This document shows positions 15,088 through 22,529 of a stretch of DNA of 22,529 nucleotides, piece by piece. The position numbers and the translations under genes are program-made. The DNA is taken from positions 1 through 22,529 of the forward strand of contig DHZF01000148.1 of the NCBI GenBank assembly GCA_002414505.1, given 5' to 3'. Positions within the stretch are counted from its first letter, which is position 1; every line of letters starts with the position of its first letter. This DNA comes from Hyphomonas sp. UBA5111. Its GTDB lineage: Bacteria; Pseudomonadota; Alphaproteobacteria; Caulobacterales; Hyphomonadaceae. The notes below the pieces were generated by a model. The model ran no database searches, had not been told where the DNA came from, and was given only the letters and a program-made list of their open reading frames with translations.

Positions 15088-17490
15088 ATGCACTCGAAAC
15101 CTGGCGCAGTTCATTTCCGTGTGGAAGCGTCCTTGCCCCCTCGTCCAGCCGTCTCTGCCTCCTTCATGCGCTACTGCCTGATTGCCCCGCTTTTCACTTA
15201 TGGCGCCTTGTTTCAAAGAGCTCAGGCCGAGATCCAGGAGAATCACGCGCCCCCGTCAGATACCGGAAAAAGTACGCTTGCACGGCTGAACGAATCTGAT
15301 CCGCCCCCCAGGCGCGAGTCCGGCCTGGCTAGTCCGGCGGACTTTCAGATCGGGCATAATGAACACACAGACCAGGTTCGGACGCGGACACTCACTCTGA
15401 TTGCCACTCAGCTGGACTCCCCCCCGCCGACCGTATTGCGCAAAGTCTCTATTGGGGGAGAGCCCAGGAAATCCCGACCTGATCGCACCTTCAATTCCGG
15501 TTTTTCCAGTCAGCTCAACCTAACCGCCATATTTGAGGAAGGAGAGTTTGACTTTGCAGAGGACCGATCAGCCTTTCAGTCTGCACTTGTGGTGGCAGAG
15601 CCGGCCCTGCGTTTCGGATCGCTCGGAAACATGGTGCTCGAAGGCCGGTTCGTTCTACGGCATAATCGCGACCAGTCTGAAACGGTCGGACACGCCGAAG
15701 TACGGACAGAGACCACGACCTATCGGGACTATACCCGGCTGGTGGTCGACTTTCCCGACAAGCCAATGCGGATTCAGTTCGGCGACATATTTTCGCGGTC
15801 CACAGCCCTGCAGAGGCCGGCCTCCTACGCAGGTGTGTCCATTTCGTCGGCGGCCTACGAGCTGCAGCCGATGCAGAATGCATTTGGCACCGGCGCACAG
15901 ACCTTCTCCCTGTCAAGGGATTCTACCGTCGACATCGAAGTGAACGGCGTGCACCAGTCCCGCCTGTTTCTTGAAGCGGGATATTACGACATCCGGGACA
16001 TACCGCTCAAATTCGGCGCGAATGATGTCGACTTGATCATTCGGGATACGACAGGTTGGAAGCAGAAGCTGAATCTTTCCGTATTCGGCGCACCTCAATT
16101 GCTGGCCCGCGGGGAACTGGCCTATGAGATCGGCCTTGGGGCGCAATCGGTCCGGAATGTGGAAGGAATCGATTATTTCTCCAATCGGCCAATTGGACTG
16201 GGATCGCTCTCGGCAGGAATAACCAGCAATATTCAGATCGGCGCTTCGCTCCTTGCCACACATGCCAATCAGTCCGTCTCGCTGGATGGCCGCTTCATCG
16301 GCTGGAATGGAGAATATGCCGGCGAGGTCCTGTACCAATCGGGAAAGAATGTTGCTGAAGCAGTCGCCCTGAAAGCCAATTATCGCAGCTCCTATGTGGC
16401 CAGCTTCCCTCCTGTCCGGTTGTCCGCGGCATATTACGGGCCGGGTTATGACGCATATGAAGCAGTGACGGAGTTCAGCCGGCCAGTCTCCCGCTCATTG
16501 ACCAACCCCTTCAGGTTTGAGCGCCTCTGGCAATTGGACGGTTCCATTACAATGGATTATTCACAGGACTACTCCCTGGATCTCGGCTTTGATGTCATGA
16601 AATACCGGGACACCGATACGCTCACCCTCAGTGAACCGGAATGGACCGCTTATGCGTCAGCCTATGGCTCTCTGGATAATTCCACGCTTCTGTCGGTATC
16701 GCTCAGCATCGGAAGGTTCGAGGCTGATCAGCTTGATGTCGGCGCTTTTATTTCTCTGACCCGGCGCTTTGGCGGCAACAAGACCGCTTCTCTCAAGCAC
16801 AATACGCGCAATAACCGGACCCGCGCCACACTTGGCCGTAGCGCGATCCGGTACACCAATGACTGGGCCGGGAATATCGGCTTCGAACAGGCAAGGGAAT
16901 TTGGCGAACAGGAAACGGCGCTTGTTGCTGACTTTGAATTGGACTCCAATTGGGGTACCTTTTACGCAGATGTCAGCGCCCCCTCCTCCCTAGGACCGTC
17001 TGGCAGTGTAAAACAACGATATTCGATCGCCGAGTTCAGCACCTCAGTGGGCTATGCCGGGGGACGTGTTGCGCTCGGAAGCCCTTCCGGGGGGGCGTTT
17101 GCCATCATCGGCGCCGCAGAAGATCTCGAGCATACCGCGATCGTCACCGACTATGATGGCGAGGACTATTCTTCCCGGTCAAAGGGGCGGCATGTGCAGC
17201 ATTATTCGCACTTGCTGCCGTACAGAAACGAAACACTTAAAATGACAGCGCGGGGGCCTGAAGGTGAGGAAATCTGCGAGGCCGAGTTGGCATTTGTGCC
17301 AGCTTACAAGAGCGGGCGGAATATTCTTGTGACAACCGACATGTCGGATTCAGGCAGCCCAGAGGGGGTGACTGCGGACACCATCCTCGTGCATTGCCAG
17401 ACGCTTGATACAAGATTCAGAACGTTAAATCCGTCTTCTGAAGAGACAGACATCCCTGAAGGCGCAGCCAGAAAGGAGCCGGTCCAGTGA
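15088..17490 (+). CDS. FimD/PapC-like outer-membrane usher protein lacking recognisable chaperone-binding domain
   Basis: About 800 residues, similar to ushers (800-870). Recognisable usher features: a pre-plug strand region MRIQFGDIFSRSTALQRP then SYAGVSISS and FGTGAQTFSLSRDSTVDIEV; a plug-like domain at about 272-350 with VNGVHQSRLFLEAGYYDIRD, FGANDVDLIIRD and LLARGELAYEIG; many amphipathic strands; and late YSHLLPYRNETLKM resembling the YxxN segment after the barrel. The N-terminal stretch between the signal peptide and the barrel does not show the usual usher N-domain that binds chaperone-subunit complexes, and no chaperone or pilin gene is nearby. Start: ATG 15088 follows GGGGGA by 11 nt; ATG 15166 would give a shorter, more ordinary signal peptide (MRYCLIAPLFTYGALFQRAQ) but lacks a ribosome site; the frame opens with TTG at 15070. 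The stop overlaps the next ATG by 4 nt. Confidence 0.82.
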   Translation: MHSKPGAVHFRVEASLPPRPAVSASFMRYCLIAPLFTYGALFQRAQAEIQENHAPPSDTGKSTLARLNESDPPPRRESGLASPADFQIGHNEHTDQVRTRTLTLIATQLDSPPPTVLRKVSIGGEPRKSRPDRTFNSGFSSQLNLTAIFEEGEFDFAEDRSAFQSALVVAEPALRFGSLGNMVLEGRFVLRHNRDQSETVGHAEVRTETTTYRDYTRLVVDFPDKPMRIQFGDIFSRSTALQRPASYAGVSISSAAYELQPMQNAFGTGAQTFSLSRDSTVDIEVNGVHQSRLFLEAGYYDIRDIPLKFGANDVDLIIRDTTGWKQKLNLSVFGAPQLLARGELAYEIGLGAQSVRNVEGIDYFSNRPIGLGSLSAGITSNIQIGASLLATHANQSVSLDGRFIGWNGEYAGEVLYQSGKNVAEAVALKANYRSSYVASFPPVRLSAAYYGPGYDAYEAVTEFSRPVSRSLTNPFRFERLWQLDGSITMDYSQDYSLDLGFDVMKYRDTDTLTLSEPEWTAYASAYGSLDNSTLLSVSLSIGRFEADQLDVGAFISLTRRFGGNKTASLKHNTRNNRTRATLGRSAIRYTNDWAGNIGFEQAREFGEQETALVADFELDSNWGTFYADVSAPSSLGPSGSVKQRYSIAEFSTSVGYAGGRVALGSPSGGAFAIIGAAEDLEHTAIVTDYDGEDYSSRSKGRHVQHYSHLLPYRNETLKMTARGPEGEEICEAELAFVPAYKSGRNILVTTDMSDSGSPEGVTADTILVHCQTLDTRFRTLNPSSEETDIPEGAARKEPVQ

Positions 17491-18449
17491 AGACACGCTC
17501 AGCGGTTCGGATGGTCAGCTCCGGGATCTTTATTTGCCTGTTGCTGATCTGCCTGGCACATCTTGTCTTCAGAGGCTCAGGCTGGGCAGGCTTCCTGTCT
17601 TTTGTCGCCTTGCCGGCAATCCCCGGCCTGCTGGCCATAGCCGCGCTGCTTTTTCTGCTGAAGCAACGTCTTGCAGGCCTGGCAGCGCTCGGCGCCGCTA
17701 TACTGCTTGCAGTCCCGCCCCTGGGCGTCCTGAAAGGACAAAGCACCAGCGCCGATCAGGTGCCGGACGTGACGATCCTCTGGCTGAACGCACGGCATAG
17801 CCATGTTGCCCTGGACAATATATTCGATCTCGACTCAAATCTTCAGGCTGACATTATCGCGATCGCCGAGACGCCGGTGAATTGGCGCAAGCGCTATTCT
17901 GAAGAATTGGCGAAGTTTGACTGCATCGAGTGGAGACACGCGCGAGGGGCCCCAAGACTCCTTGTTCTCTCCCGCACGCCCTGCGAACTTGCGTCCTCCT
18001 CCGGCGATCTGTCTGAATATACGCCGCACCGATATGTAGACCTGGCCGACGGCCTTCGCCTCGTCGCACTTCACGCGCCCAGGCCTTTCGATTTTTCCTA
18101 TATCAGCAAAACTGGCCGGCCGTGGGATTCAACACGGCTCCAAACTCGAAATGACGCGATTGGCGAGGCAGCCATGCGTGCGCGCCAGCGAGCTGACGCT
18201 GTGCTCATAGGAGATTTCAATGCAGTCTCATGGAGCCCTCCCCTGACGGAGCTTCATACGATTGGTCTGCAGACTGTCCGCTGCGGGCCGATCTGGCACT
18301 CTACCTGGGTCGACAAGCATTCCGGCTTGGGGGTTCCCATAGATCATGTGTTTGTAAGCGCCTCCCTAAAGGCAATCTGCTCTGTCGCGCCCGGTGTCGG
18401 ATCAGATCATCGCCCCCTTGTTGTCAGATTGTATCGAGCAGATAAATAG
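17487..18449 (+). CDS. Membrane-anchored endonuclease/exonuclease/phosphatase (EEP) family protein
   Basis: 320 residues. Three N-terminal membrane segments (about 12-29, 35-58, 62-82) followed by an EEP-fold domain with the active-site set intact: N101 in WLNARH, E128 in IAIAETP, H196 in ALHAPRP, D243 and N245 in IGDFNAVSW, D286 in PIDHVFV, D307/H308 in GSDHRPLVV. EEP enzymes are metal-dependent phosphodiesterases or phosphatases acting on nucleic acids, lipids or inositol phosphates. With a basic N-tail and three segments, the catalytic domain would face the periplasm (inference), so a lipid-phosphate or glycan-phosphate substrate is more plausible than DNA. ATGA overlap with the usher gene and a 17-nt gap to the flippase gene indicate an operon. 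The exact substrate is unknown. Confidence 0.85.
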   Translation: MKTRSAVRMVSSGIFICLLLICLAHLVFRGSGWAGFLSFVALPAIPGLLAIAALLFLLKQRLAGLAALGAAILLAVPPLGVLKGQSTSADQVPDVTILWLNARHSHVALDNIFDLDSNLQADIIAIAETPVNWRKRYSEELAKFDCIEWRHARGAPRLLVLSRTPCELASSSGDLSEYTPHRYVDLADGLRLVALHAPRPFDFSYISKTGRPWDSTRLQTRNDAIGEAAMRARQRADAVLIGDFNAVSWSPPLTELHTIGLQTVRCGPIWHSTWVDKHSGLGVPIDHVFVSASLKAICSVAPGVGSDHRPLVVRLYRADK

Positions 18450-18466
18450 CCCCCCTTAAACACAGC

Positions 18467-19843
18467 ATGACATTCCGGGCGGCAGGCCCTTCCGGAAATA
18501 GCCACCCGATAGCCAGAGCCCCCATGATGATACGTTCAAGCCTGGCCTCGATCGGCCTCAAGATAGCAGGGGCTGCCCTTTGGCTTCTGCTCAATGTCAC
18601 ACTGGCAAATCTCATGCCGGTGGAAGAGTTTGGTCAGGTCAGTTTCGCGATCACCCTCGTCATTTTGTTCGGAACAGCGTCCTGCTTCGGATTTGCCCAG
18701 ATCCTCATGCGCGATGGATCACTTGCCATGGTAGTCAACCGACCTCGCCAATTCATCGCGATCCTGTCAAAAGGTCGCTGGGCCGTACTGGCGATGTCGG
18801 GCCTGATTACAACAGCGGCCCTGGCAGCATCGTTCGGTGGACAGCACGTATCGGCCCTGAATGACAAGTTCATATTCGGATGCGTATTTGTAGCGACCCC
18901 CTTCTACGGCTTCCTGATTCTGCACAGAGAAGGTGCGCGGGCGTTTGGCAGGGTTGTGGGTTCTCTGATCAGCTTCAATATACTCCGGCCGAGTCTGCCC
19001 CTTCTGGGCGTCCTGGGGGCAATGCTGTTTTTCACTCCCTCTGCACACCTTGCAATGGCGGCGTGGACGGCAGGACTTATCGTCATCTTCCTTTTCGATA
19101 TAAGCCGACTCTATCCCGCCGCCTGGTCCATCCGGGCCGCCGCTTCGGGCACAACCCGGATAGGAAAAGCATTCGTGTTCTGGATAGGTGAGCTCAGCAA
19201 TCTGCTCCTTTTGCAGGGCCCCGTCATCCTCGCCGGCATTTTGCTGGATCTCGAATCTGCCGCCCTGTTATATGCGTGTCACCGTCTGGCCTCGCTCGCC
19301 TTGTTCGGAATTGATGGCATCAGAATTGCGATCGCACCCGACATTGCCAGGGCCGCCAATGCCACAGATCAGGCGACGTCAAAAAGAACACTGGCGAATG
19401 TCAGTGCGGCCTGGCTTGTATCCGGTTTGATTTTTTCTGTTCCGGTCTTTCTGCTGGCACCTTTCCTGTTGTCAGCGTTCGGAGACGACTTCCGGCAGGC
19501 GGTCCCTGCTCTCCTGATCATGACCGCCGCGAGACTGGTTCAGGCCCTGATGGGACCAACGGGCCCAGTCATGATTTATGGAAACCTTGAAGTCTCCCGG
19601 GCGATTTTTACCTCAGCCGCGTGCATCGCCCAACTCATAGGGGCGGTAATGTTCGGAACCGTATGGGGCGTAAATGGCATCGCGGCCGCGATGTGCCTTT
19701 CCGTCATAGGTCTGGAAGTCGCTTCAGTTCTTGAAGTCCGCCGGGCAAAAGGGCTCTGGATCGGTGCGCCAGCCGTCTTCGGCAACCCGGCATCCCTTGC
19801 AAGCCTTGCTCACATCATGAGCCGTTTTCGGAAACGAGGCTGA
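18467..19843 (+). CDS. Wzx-like polysaccharide flippase (MOP superfamily)
   Basis: 458 residues with about 12 hydrophobic segments. The start region SLASIGLKIAGAALWLLLNV and LMPVEEFGQVSFAITLVILF are typical of polysaccharide-export (RfbX/Wzx) members of the MOP superfamily, in which a helix is followed by a P.EFG motif. It should move the undecaprenyl-linked repeat unit across the inner membrane for the Wzy-like polymerase. The start is uncertain: ATG 18467 is annotated, but ATG 18524 or 18527 fits the family N-terminus better; none has a good ribosome site. It is the third gene of the usher/EEP operon. Its 3' end overlaps the convergent epimerase gene by 29 nt. Confidence 0.87.
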   Translation: MTFRAAGPSGNSHPIARAPMMIRSSLASIGLKIAGAALWLLLNVTLANLMPVEEFGQVSFAITLVILFGTASCFGFAQILMRDGSLAMVVNRPRQFIAILSKGRWAVLAMSGLITTAALAASFGGQHVSALNDKFIFGCVFVATPFYGFLILHREGARAFGRVVGSLISFNILRPSLPLLGVLGAMLFFTPSAHLAMAAWTAGLIVIFLFDISRLYPAAWSIRAAASGTTRIGKAFVFWIGELSNLLLLQGPVILAGILLDLESAALLYACHRLASLALFGIDGIRIAIAPDIARAANATDQATSKRTLANVSAAWLVSGLIFSVPVFLLAPFLLSAFGDDFRQAVPALLIMTAARLVQALMGPTGPVMIYGNLEVSRAIFTSAACIAQLIGAVMFGTVWGVNGIAAAMCLSVIGLEVASVLEVRRAKGLWIGAPAVFGNPASLASLAHIMSRFRKRG

Positions 19844-20885
19844 TCTGCGCCGCTGATTGAAACGCATAGTAAGACCGGTACCATTCGGCAAATCTGGAGA
19901 TGCCCTCTTCCAGCCGCGTCCTGGGCACATACCCACACATGTTCCGTATCCTTGATATGTCAGCATGCGTGGTCAGAACATCTCCTGCCTGTTTGGGGAG
20001 AAAGTTTTTCTCGAGGATAACCCCCAGATTTTCTTCCATGCAGGCGATCATTTCCATCAAGGGCACAGGCTCATCGCCTCCGATATTCAGTATCCTGTTC
20101 TCGCCTGGATCCGCCGGATGCGCACAAACCCCCAGAATGCCTTCAACAACATCGTCTATATAGGTGAAGTCACGCTGCATTTCCCCTCCATTGTACACAT
20201 CTATGGGCAGGCCGAGCCGCGCGCGATCCGCAAATATATAATAAGCCATATCTGGGCGCCCCCAGGGGCCATACACCGAGAAGAATCTCAGCCCGGTCTG
20301 GCGCATGCCATAAAGATTTGAATAACTTGTACTCATCAGCTCGCAGGCGCGCTTGGTCGCCGCATAGAAGGAAGCGGGCTCGCTGACAGGATCTGCCTCG
20401 GAAAATCCCTTGGACTCCATAGGTCGCTCACCATAGACGGAGCTTGAGGACGCATAAACAAGATGCTCGACCGTTTCGACCTGGCGGCAGGCCTCCAGAA
20501 TGGCAAGGTGACCGCTCAGATTGGAATCCCTGTAGGAGAACGGATCCTTTATGGAATGCCTGACACCGGCTTGTGCGGCGAGATGAACACAAAGTGACGG
20601 GCGCTCATACTCGAAGCATTTCAGAACCTCCAGCTGGTCGGAAATGTCCAGCTTGTAGAAGGAAAACTTCCTGTACCAGGCCAGTCTTTTCAATCGTGCG
20701 CTCTTCAGGCTCGGATCGTAGTAGGTATTCAGATTGTCCAGGCCGACAACATCAAATCCCCTTTCCAGCAAGGCTGTGCAGACATGCATGCCGATGAATC
20801 CCGCAGCGCCGGTCACCAAAACAGGGCCTGTGCCCGAAACGGAGACGGTAGGCGTCTGGTCCTGTGCCTGATGGTCAATAGGCAT
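19815..20885 (-). CDS. NAD-dependent epimerase, UDP-glucuronate 4-epimerase-like
   Basis: 356 residues, extended SDR fold. GAAGFIG NAD loop (26-32), HLAAQAGVRHSI (101-112), YASSSSVYG (144-152), catalytic YAATK (Y174, K178) and SVYGPWGRPDMA (203-214). The last segment and NLNTYYDPSLK (51-61) are typical of UDP-glucuronate 4-epimerases (LspL/CapI group), which make UDP-galacturonate for capsules; GalE activity is less likely. The chosen ATG at 20883-20885 has GGAGA 6 nt upstream, better than the TTG at 20895-20897. An 11-nt overlap with the sugar-transferase stop shows co-translation. It has a 20-residue N-terminal extension before the Rossmann fold and is convergent with the flippase gene, overlapping its last 29 nt. 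Confidence 0.92.
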   Translation of the reverse strand: MPIDHQAQDQTPTVSVSGTGPVLVTGAAGFIGMHVCTALLERGFDVVGLDNLNTYYDPSLKSARLKRLAWYRKFSFYKLDISDQLEVLKCFEYERPSLCVHLAAQAGVRHSIKDPFSYRDSNLSGHLAILEACRQVETVEHLVYASSSSVYGERPMESKGFSEADPVSEPASFYAATKRACELMSTSYSNLYGMRQTGLRFFSVYGPWGRPDMAYYIFADRARLGLPIDVYNGGEMQRDFTYIDDVVEGILGVCAHPADPGENRILNIGGDEPVPLMEMIACMEENLGVILEKNFLPKQAGDVLTTHADISRIRNMCGYVPRTRLEEGISRFAEWYRSYYAFQSAAQISLVSENGS

Positions 20886-21621
20886 TCTTGTCTCCAAACA
20901 GCAGTCTCAGTGTGGACACAAGCAGCTCGATATCCCCCCAGAGCGAGCAGGTTTCAACATAGTCAAGGTCAAGATCGACGCGCCGGTTCAAATCGGCGAC
21001 ATTCAGAATTTCGCCTCTGGCACCGCGTGTCTGCGCCAGGCCGGTTATGCCCGGACGCGCGCTAAACCTCTGCCAGTACCGTGAATCATGAGCCGCAAAG
21101 ACATAATCATGCCGGACTGCGTGAGGTCTTGGACCAACCAGGGACATCTCTCCGCGCACAACATTCATGAGCTGCGGCAGTTCATCCAGACTTGTCTTTC
21201 TCAAAAAGGCACCCACACGGGTAACGCGCGGATCCCTGTGAGAGGCCTGCTTCACATGCGCCTCAGCGAGATGCGACCGCATCGTTCTGAATTTCAGTAT
21301 ACGAAATGTCTTCCCCCTGTAGCCGCCGCGCTCCTGGGCGAAGAGCGCCGGCCCGGGTGATGTCAGACGCACTGCACTGGCGATAAGCAAGAGGAGCGGG
21401 AATAACAGGATCAGAAATCCTATGGCCAGCACCAGGTCAAAGGCGCGCTTCGGCCAGCCTCCTGCACACGCTCCGGAGGGAGACAGAGGATAATGACCGA
21501 TATTCTGATCATTTGGGAATGCATCCCAGACAATGATTCCACCACCCTGCCGGGCCCGGAGTGCGGCCAGTCTGGGAAACTTCTGCTTGCTCTCTCCTGC
21601 CCGCCGGGCCGCCTTCGCCAT
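20875..21621 (-). CDS. Initiating polyprenyl-phosphate sugar-1-phosphate transferase (ExoY/PglC-type)
   Basis: 248 residues. Monotopic bacterial sugar transferase: [20 protein letters not shown] starts the membrane segment (about 58-85), then RILKFRTM (107-114), [20 protein letters not shown] (141-160) with the catalytic D146/E147 pair, LVGPRPH (161-167) and RPGITGLAQ (189-197). It transfers a sugar phosphate from a UDP-sugar to undecaprenyl phosphate, the first step of repeat-unit synthesis. It is the short form without the extra membrane helices of WcaJ/WbaP. The 57-residue N-tail before the membrane segment is longer than in PglC. A perfect palindrome lies 12 nt before the ATG, next to GGGGGATGAGG, so transcription or ribosome access may be controlled there. 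Confidence 0.94.
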   Translation of the reverse strand: MAKAARRAGESKQKFPRLAALRARQGGGIIVWDAFPNDQNIGHYPLSPSGACAGGWPKRAFDLVLAIGFLILLFPLLLLIASAVRLTSPGPALFAQERGGYRGKTFRILKFRTMRSHLAEAHVKQASHRDPRVTRVGAFLRKTSLDELPQLMNVVRGEMSLVGPRPHAVRHDYVFAAHDSRYWQRFSARPGITGLAQTRGARGEILNVADLNRRVDLDLDYVETCSLWGDIELLVSTLRLLFGDKNAY

Positions 21622-21632
21622 GCCTCATCCCC

Positions 21633-21647
21633 CACGCAAGTTGCGTG
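21633..21647. promoter_or_regulatory. 15-bp perfect palindrome before the initiating transferase, likely operator
   Basis: CACGCAA-G-TTGCGTG: two perfect 7-bp arms around one central base, 12 nt upstream of the sugar-transferase ATG on the minus strand, abutting its GGGGGATGAGG ribosome site. In RNA it could also form a hairpin with a very short loop, less likely stable than a DNA operator. A 13/15 match occurs upstream of manC at 1982-1996. The XRE-type regulator encoded 430 nt away is a candidate binder. Confidence 0.5.
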
Positions 21648-21922
21648 AATGGTATGGTTAATGAAGCCTTAATCGAAGTGTCGAGTTACGATCGCGTTAT
21701 GATGGAAAATCGCTTTTTCCTGCATTCAAAGCGTGCATTTTTCAGGCCGCAGGAGGGGAACGTGCACAAAGTATTTGCGCTCTTTTCCGTCTCCCTCAGA
21801 TCGCCTTCAATCCTTCAGAGCTGATACAGTTTAGCTCCAGCTTTTTCTTTACCGGCACTCCAGAGTCCGGATGAACAGGACCGTTCTCTGCAGACCAGAC
21901 AAGGGATCATATCACTCCACAG

Positions 21923-21950
21923 ATGAGCGGAACGAGGCCTTCCTGCTCAT
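21923..21950. repeat. Imperfect inverted repeat downstream of xre
   Basis: ATGAGCGGAA (21923-21932) pairs with TTCC-T-GCTCAT (21940-21950) with a 7-nt loop and one bulged T. It lies about 115 nt past the xre stop without a following T-tract. The right arm contains TTCCTGCTCA, also present at 4647-4656 in the wzc divergent region. Confidence 0.3.
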
Positions 21951-22064
21951 GTCGTGAGCGGCATCTTCAATCGTGCGACATCAGCTGGTCTCGGAAACGG
22001 CATGGATATTGATTGTACACAGACCGCCTCCCTCACCTGACATATCAGTTACCCGGCTGTACCT

Positions 22065-22487
22065 CTAATCCAATGCCAGGACTCTCAATATGGCAGCCGC
22101 GCGCCGCAGGACACGCTCTGACTGGAGTCGCTTCAGCCAGAACCGGCATTCCTTTTTCAGGGCAAGCACTTCGGCAGCTTCCGGATCCGGACACGCATGA
22201 TTTGGGTCCTCAATAGGATCAAACAGGCTCTCAATGGGAACTTCGAGAACATAGGAGATCTGATAGATCATTCCGGCGCTCAGGCGGTTGATGCCCATCT
22301 CATATTTGTGCATTTGCTGCTGGCTGACCTGCAATGTTCCACCGAGTTCCAGCAGGGTCAGGGCGCGCTGCAAGCGAATATTTCGGACATTTGCGCCGAC
22401 CATAGTGTCGATCTCGGTGGGCGGGCGGGGACCGGCGCGATCTGATGCCGGGACCCTGTTCGATGTCCGGGAGCTCGCCGCCTTCAT
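22065..22487 (-). CDS. XRE-family helix-turn-helix transcriptional regulator
   Basis: 140 residues. The Cro/C1-type HTH spans about 31-90: VGANVRNIRLQRALTLLELG, VSQQQMHKYEMGINRLS (recognition helix region) and ISYVLEVPIESLFD. A 28-residue polar N-tail and a helical, basic C-tail (LKKECRFWLKRLQSERVLRR) flank the HTH. Alphaproteobacterial regulators of this size often act as repressors of surface or cell-cycle genes, but no specific target is known here. The ATG has GGGAGC 6 nt upstream. It faces the same way as the sugar-transferase gene, 443 nt upstream of it, and could control the locus through the palindromes described; this is inference from proximity. Confidence 0.9.
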   Translation of the reverse strand: MKAASSRTSNRVPASDRAGPRPPTEIDTMVGANVRNIRLQRALTLLELGGTLQVSQQQMHKYEMGINRLSAGMIYQISYVLEVPIESLFDPIEDPNHACPDPEAAEVLALKKECRFWLKRLQSERVLRRAAAILRVLALD

Positions 22488-22529
22488 GATATGCTCCCTT
22501 TCGCCCCCATCGTGTCCGGCGCGATGTCT

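Larger units (their letters stand above)
21622..22064. other. 443-nt intergenic region upstream of the sugar transferase
   Basis: No convincing gene. It contains the palindrome at 21633-21647 near the transferase start, a possible 20-codon plus-strand reading (GTG 21762 to TGA 21824) behind a strong AGGAGGGG, and an inverted repeat at 21923-21950 (ATGAGCGGAA against TTCC-T-GCTCAT, one bulged base). No clear -35/-10 pair or T-tract terminator for the xre gene is seen. Confidence 0.45.

Noticed and set aside
14938..15246. 102-residue minus-strand frame in the usher leader
   Set aside because: Runs antisense into the usher-like gene and lacks any recognisable feature or ribosome site.

Overview
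The window looks like part of an extracellular or capsular polysaccharide locus of the Wzx/Wzy type from a moderately GC-rich Gram-negative bacterium. The outer-membrane proteins (a TonB-dependent receptor fragment and an usher-like barrel), a GumC/Wzc-type export kinase, and the gene style suggest an alphaproteobacterium, possibly a marine Hyphomonadaceae-like lineage. The taxon is an inference from gene content, not from a marker gene.

Layout from left to right. (1) The 5' end of a minus-strand TonB-dependent receptor with an STN domain runs off the left edge. (2) manC (GDP-mannose synthesis) and a complete BY-kinase/Wzc gene follow on the minus strand. (3) Divergent from wzc is a second Wzc-like gene whose ATP-binding motifs are degenerate. 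(4) A minus-strand block reads, in transcription order, sulfotransferase, Wzy-like polymerase, Hsp70/actin-fold ATPase, SAM methyltransferase, two GT4 glycosyltransferases and a CysE-like O-acetyltransferase. (5) A small secreted protein gene (minus) lies beside a divergent plus-strand operon: a FimD/PapC-like outer-membrane usher, a membrane-anchored endonuclease/exonuclease/phosphatase-fold protein and a Wzx-like flippase. (6) A minus-strand pair follows: the initiating polyprenyl-phosphate sugar transferase and a UDP-glucuronate 4-epimerase-like enzyme. (7) A minus-strand XRE-type regulator lies at the right end.

A working model is as follows. The sugar transferase loads the first sugar on undecaprenyl phosphate, and the GT4 enzymes extend it, probably using GDP-mannose from ManC and a uronic acid or related sugar from the epimerase. 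Acetyl, methyl and sulfate groups are added. Wzx flips the repeat unit, Wzy polymerises it, and the Wzc proteins control chain length and export. No Wza-type outer-membrane export protein is encoded here. The only complete outer-membrane channel candidate is the usher-like barrel, which has no pilin or chaperone partner in the window.

The parts most worth a second look are the usher-like protein co-transcribed with Wzx, the pseudokinase Wzc paralogue, the Hsp70-fold ATPase coupled to a methyltransferase, and several palindromes in intergenic regions. One of these (CACGCAAGTTGCGTG before the initiating transferase) has a 13/15 match upstream of manC. I saw no tRNA, rRNA, CRISPR array, insertion sequence or clear intrinsic terminator.
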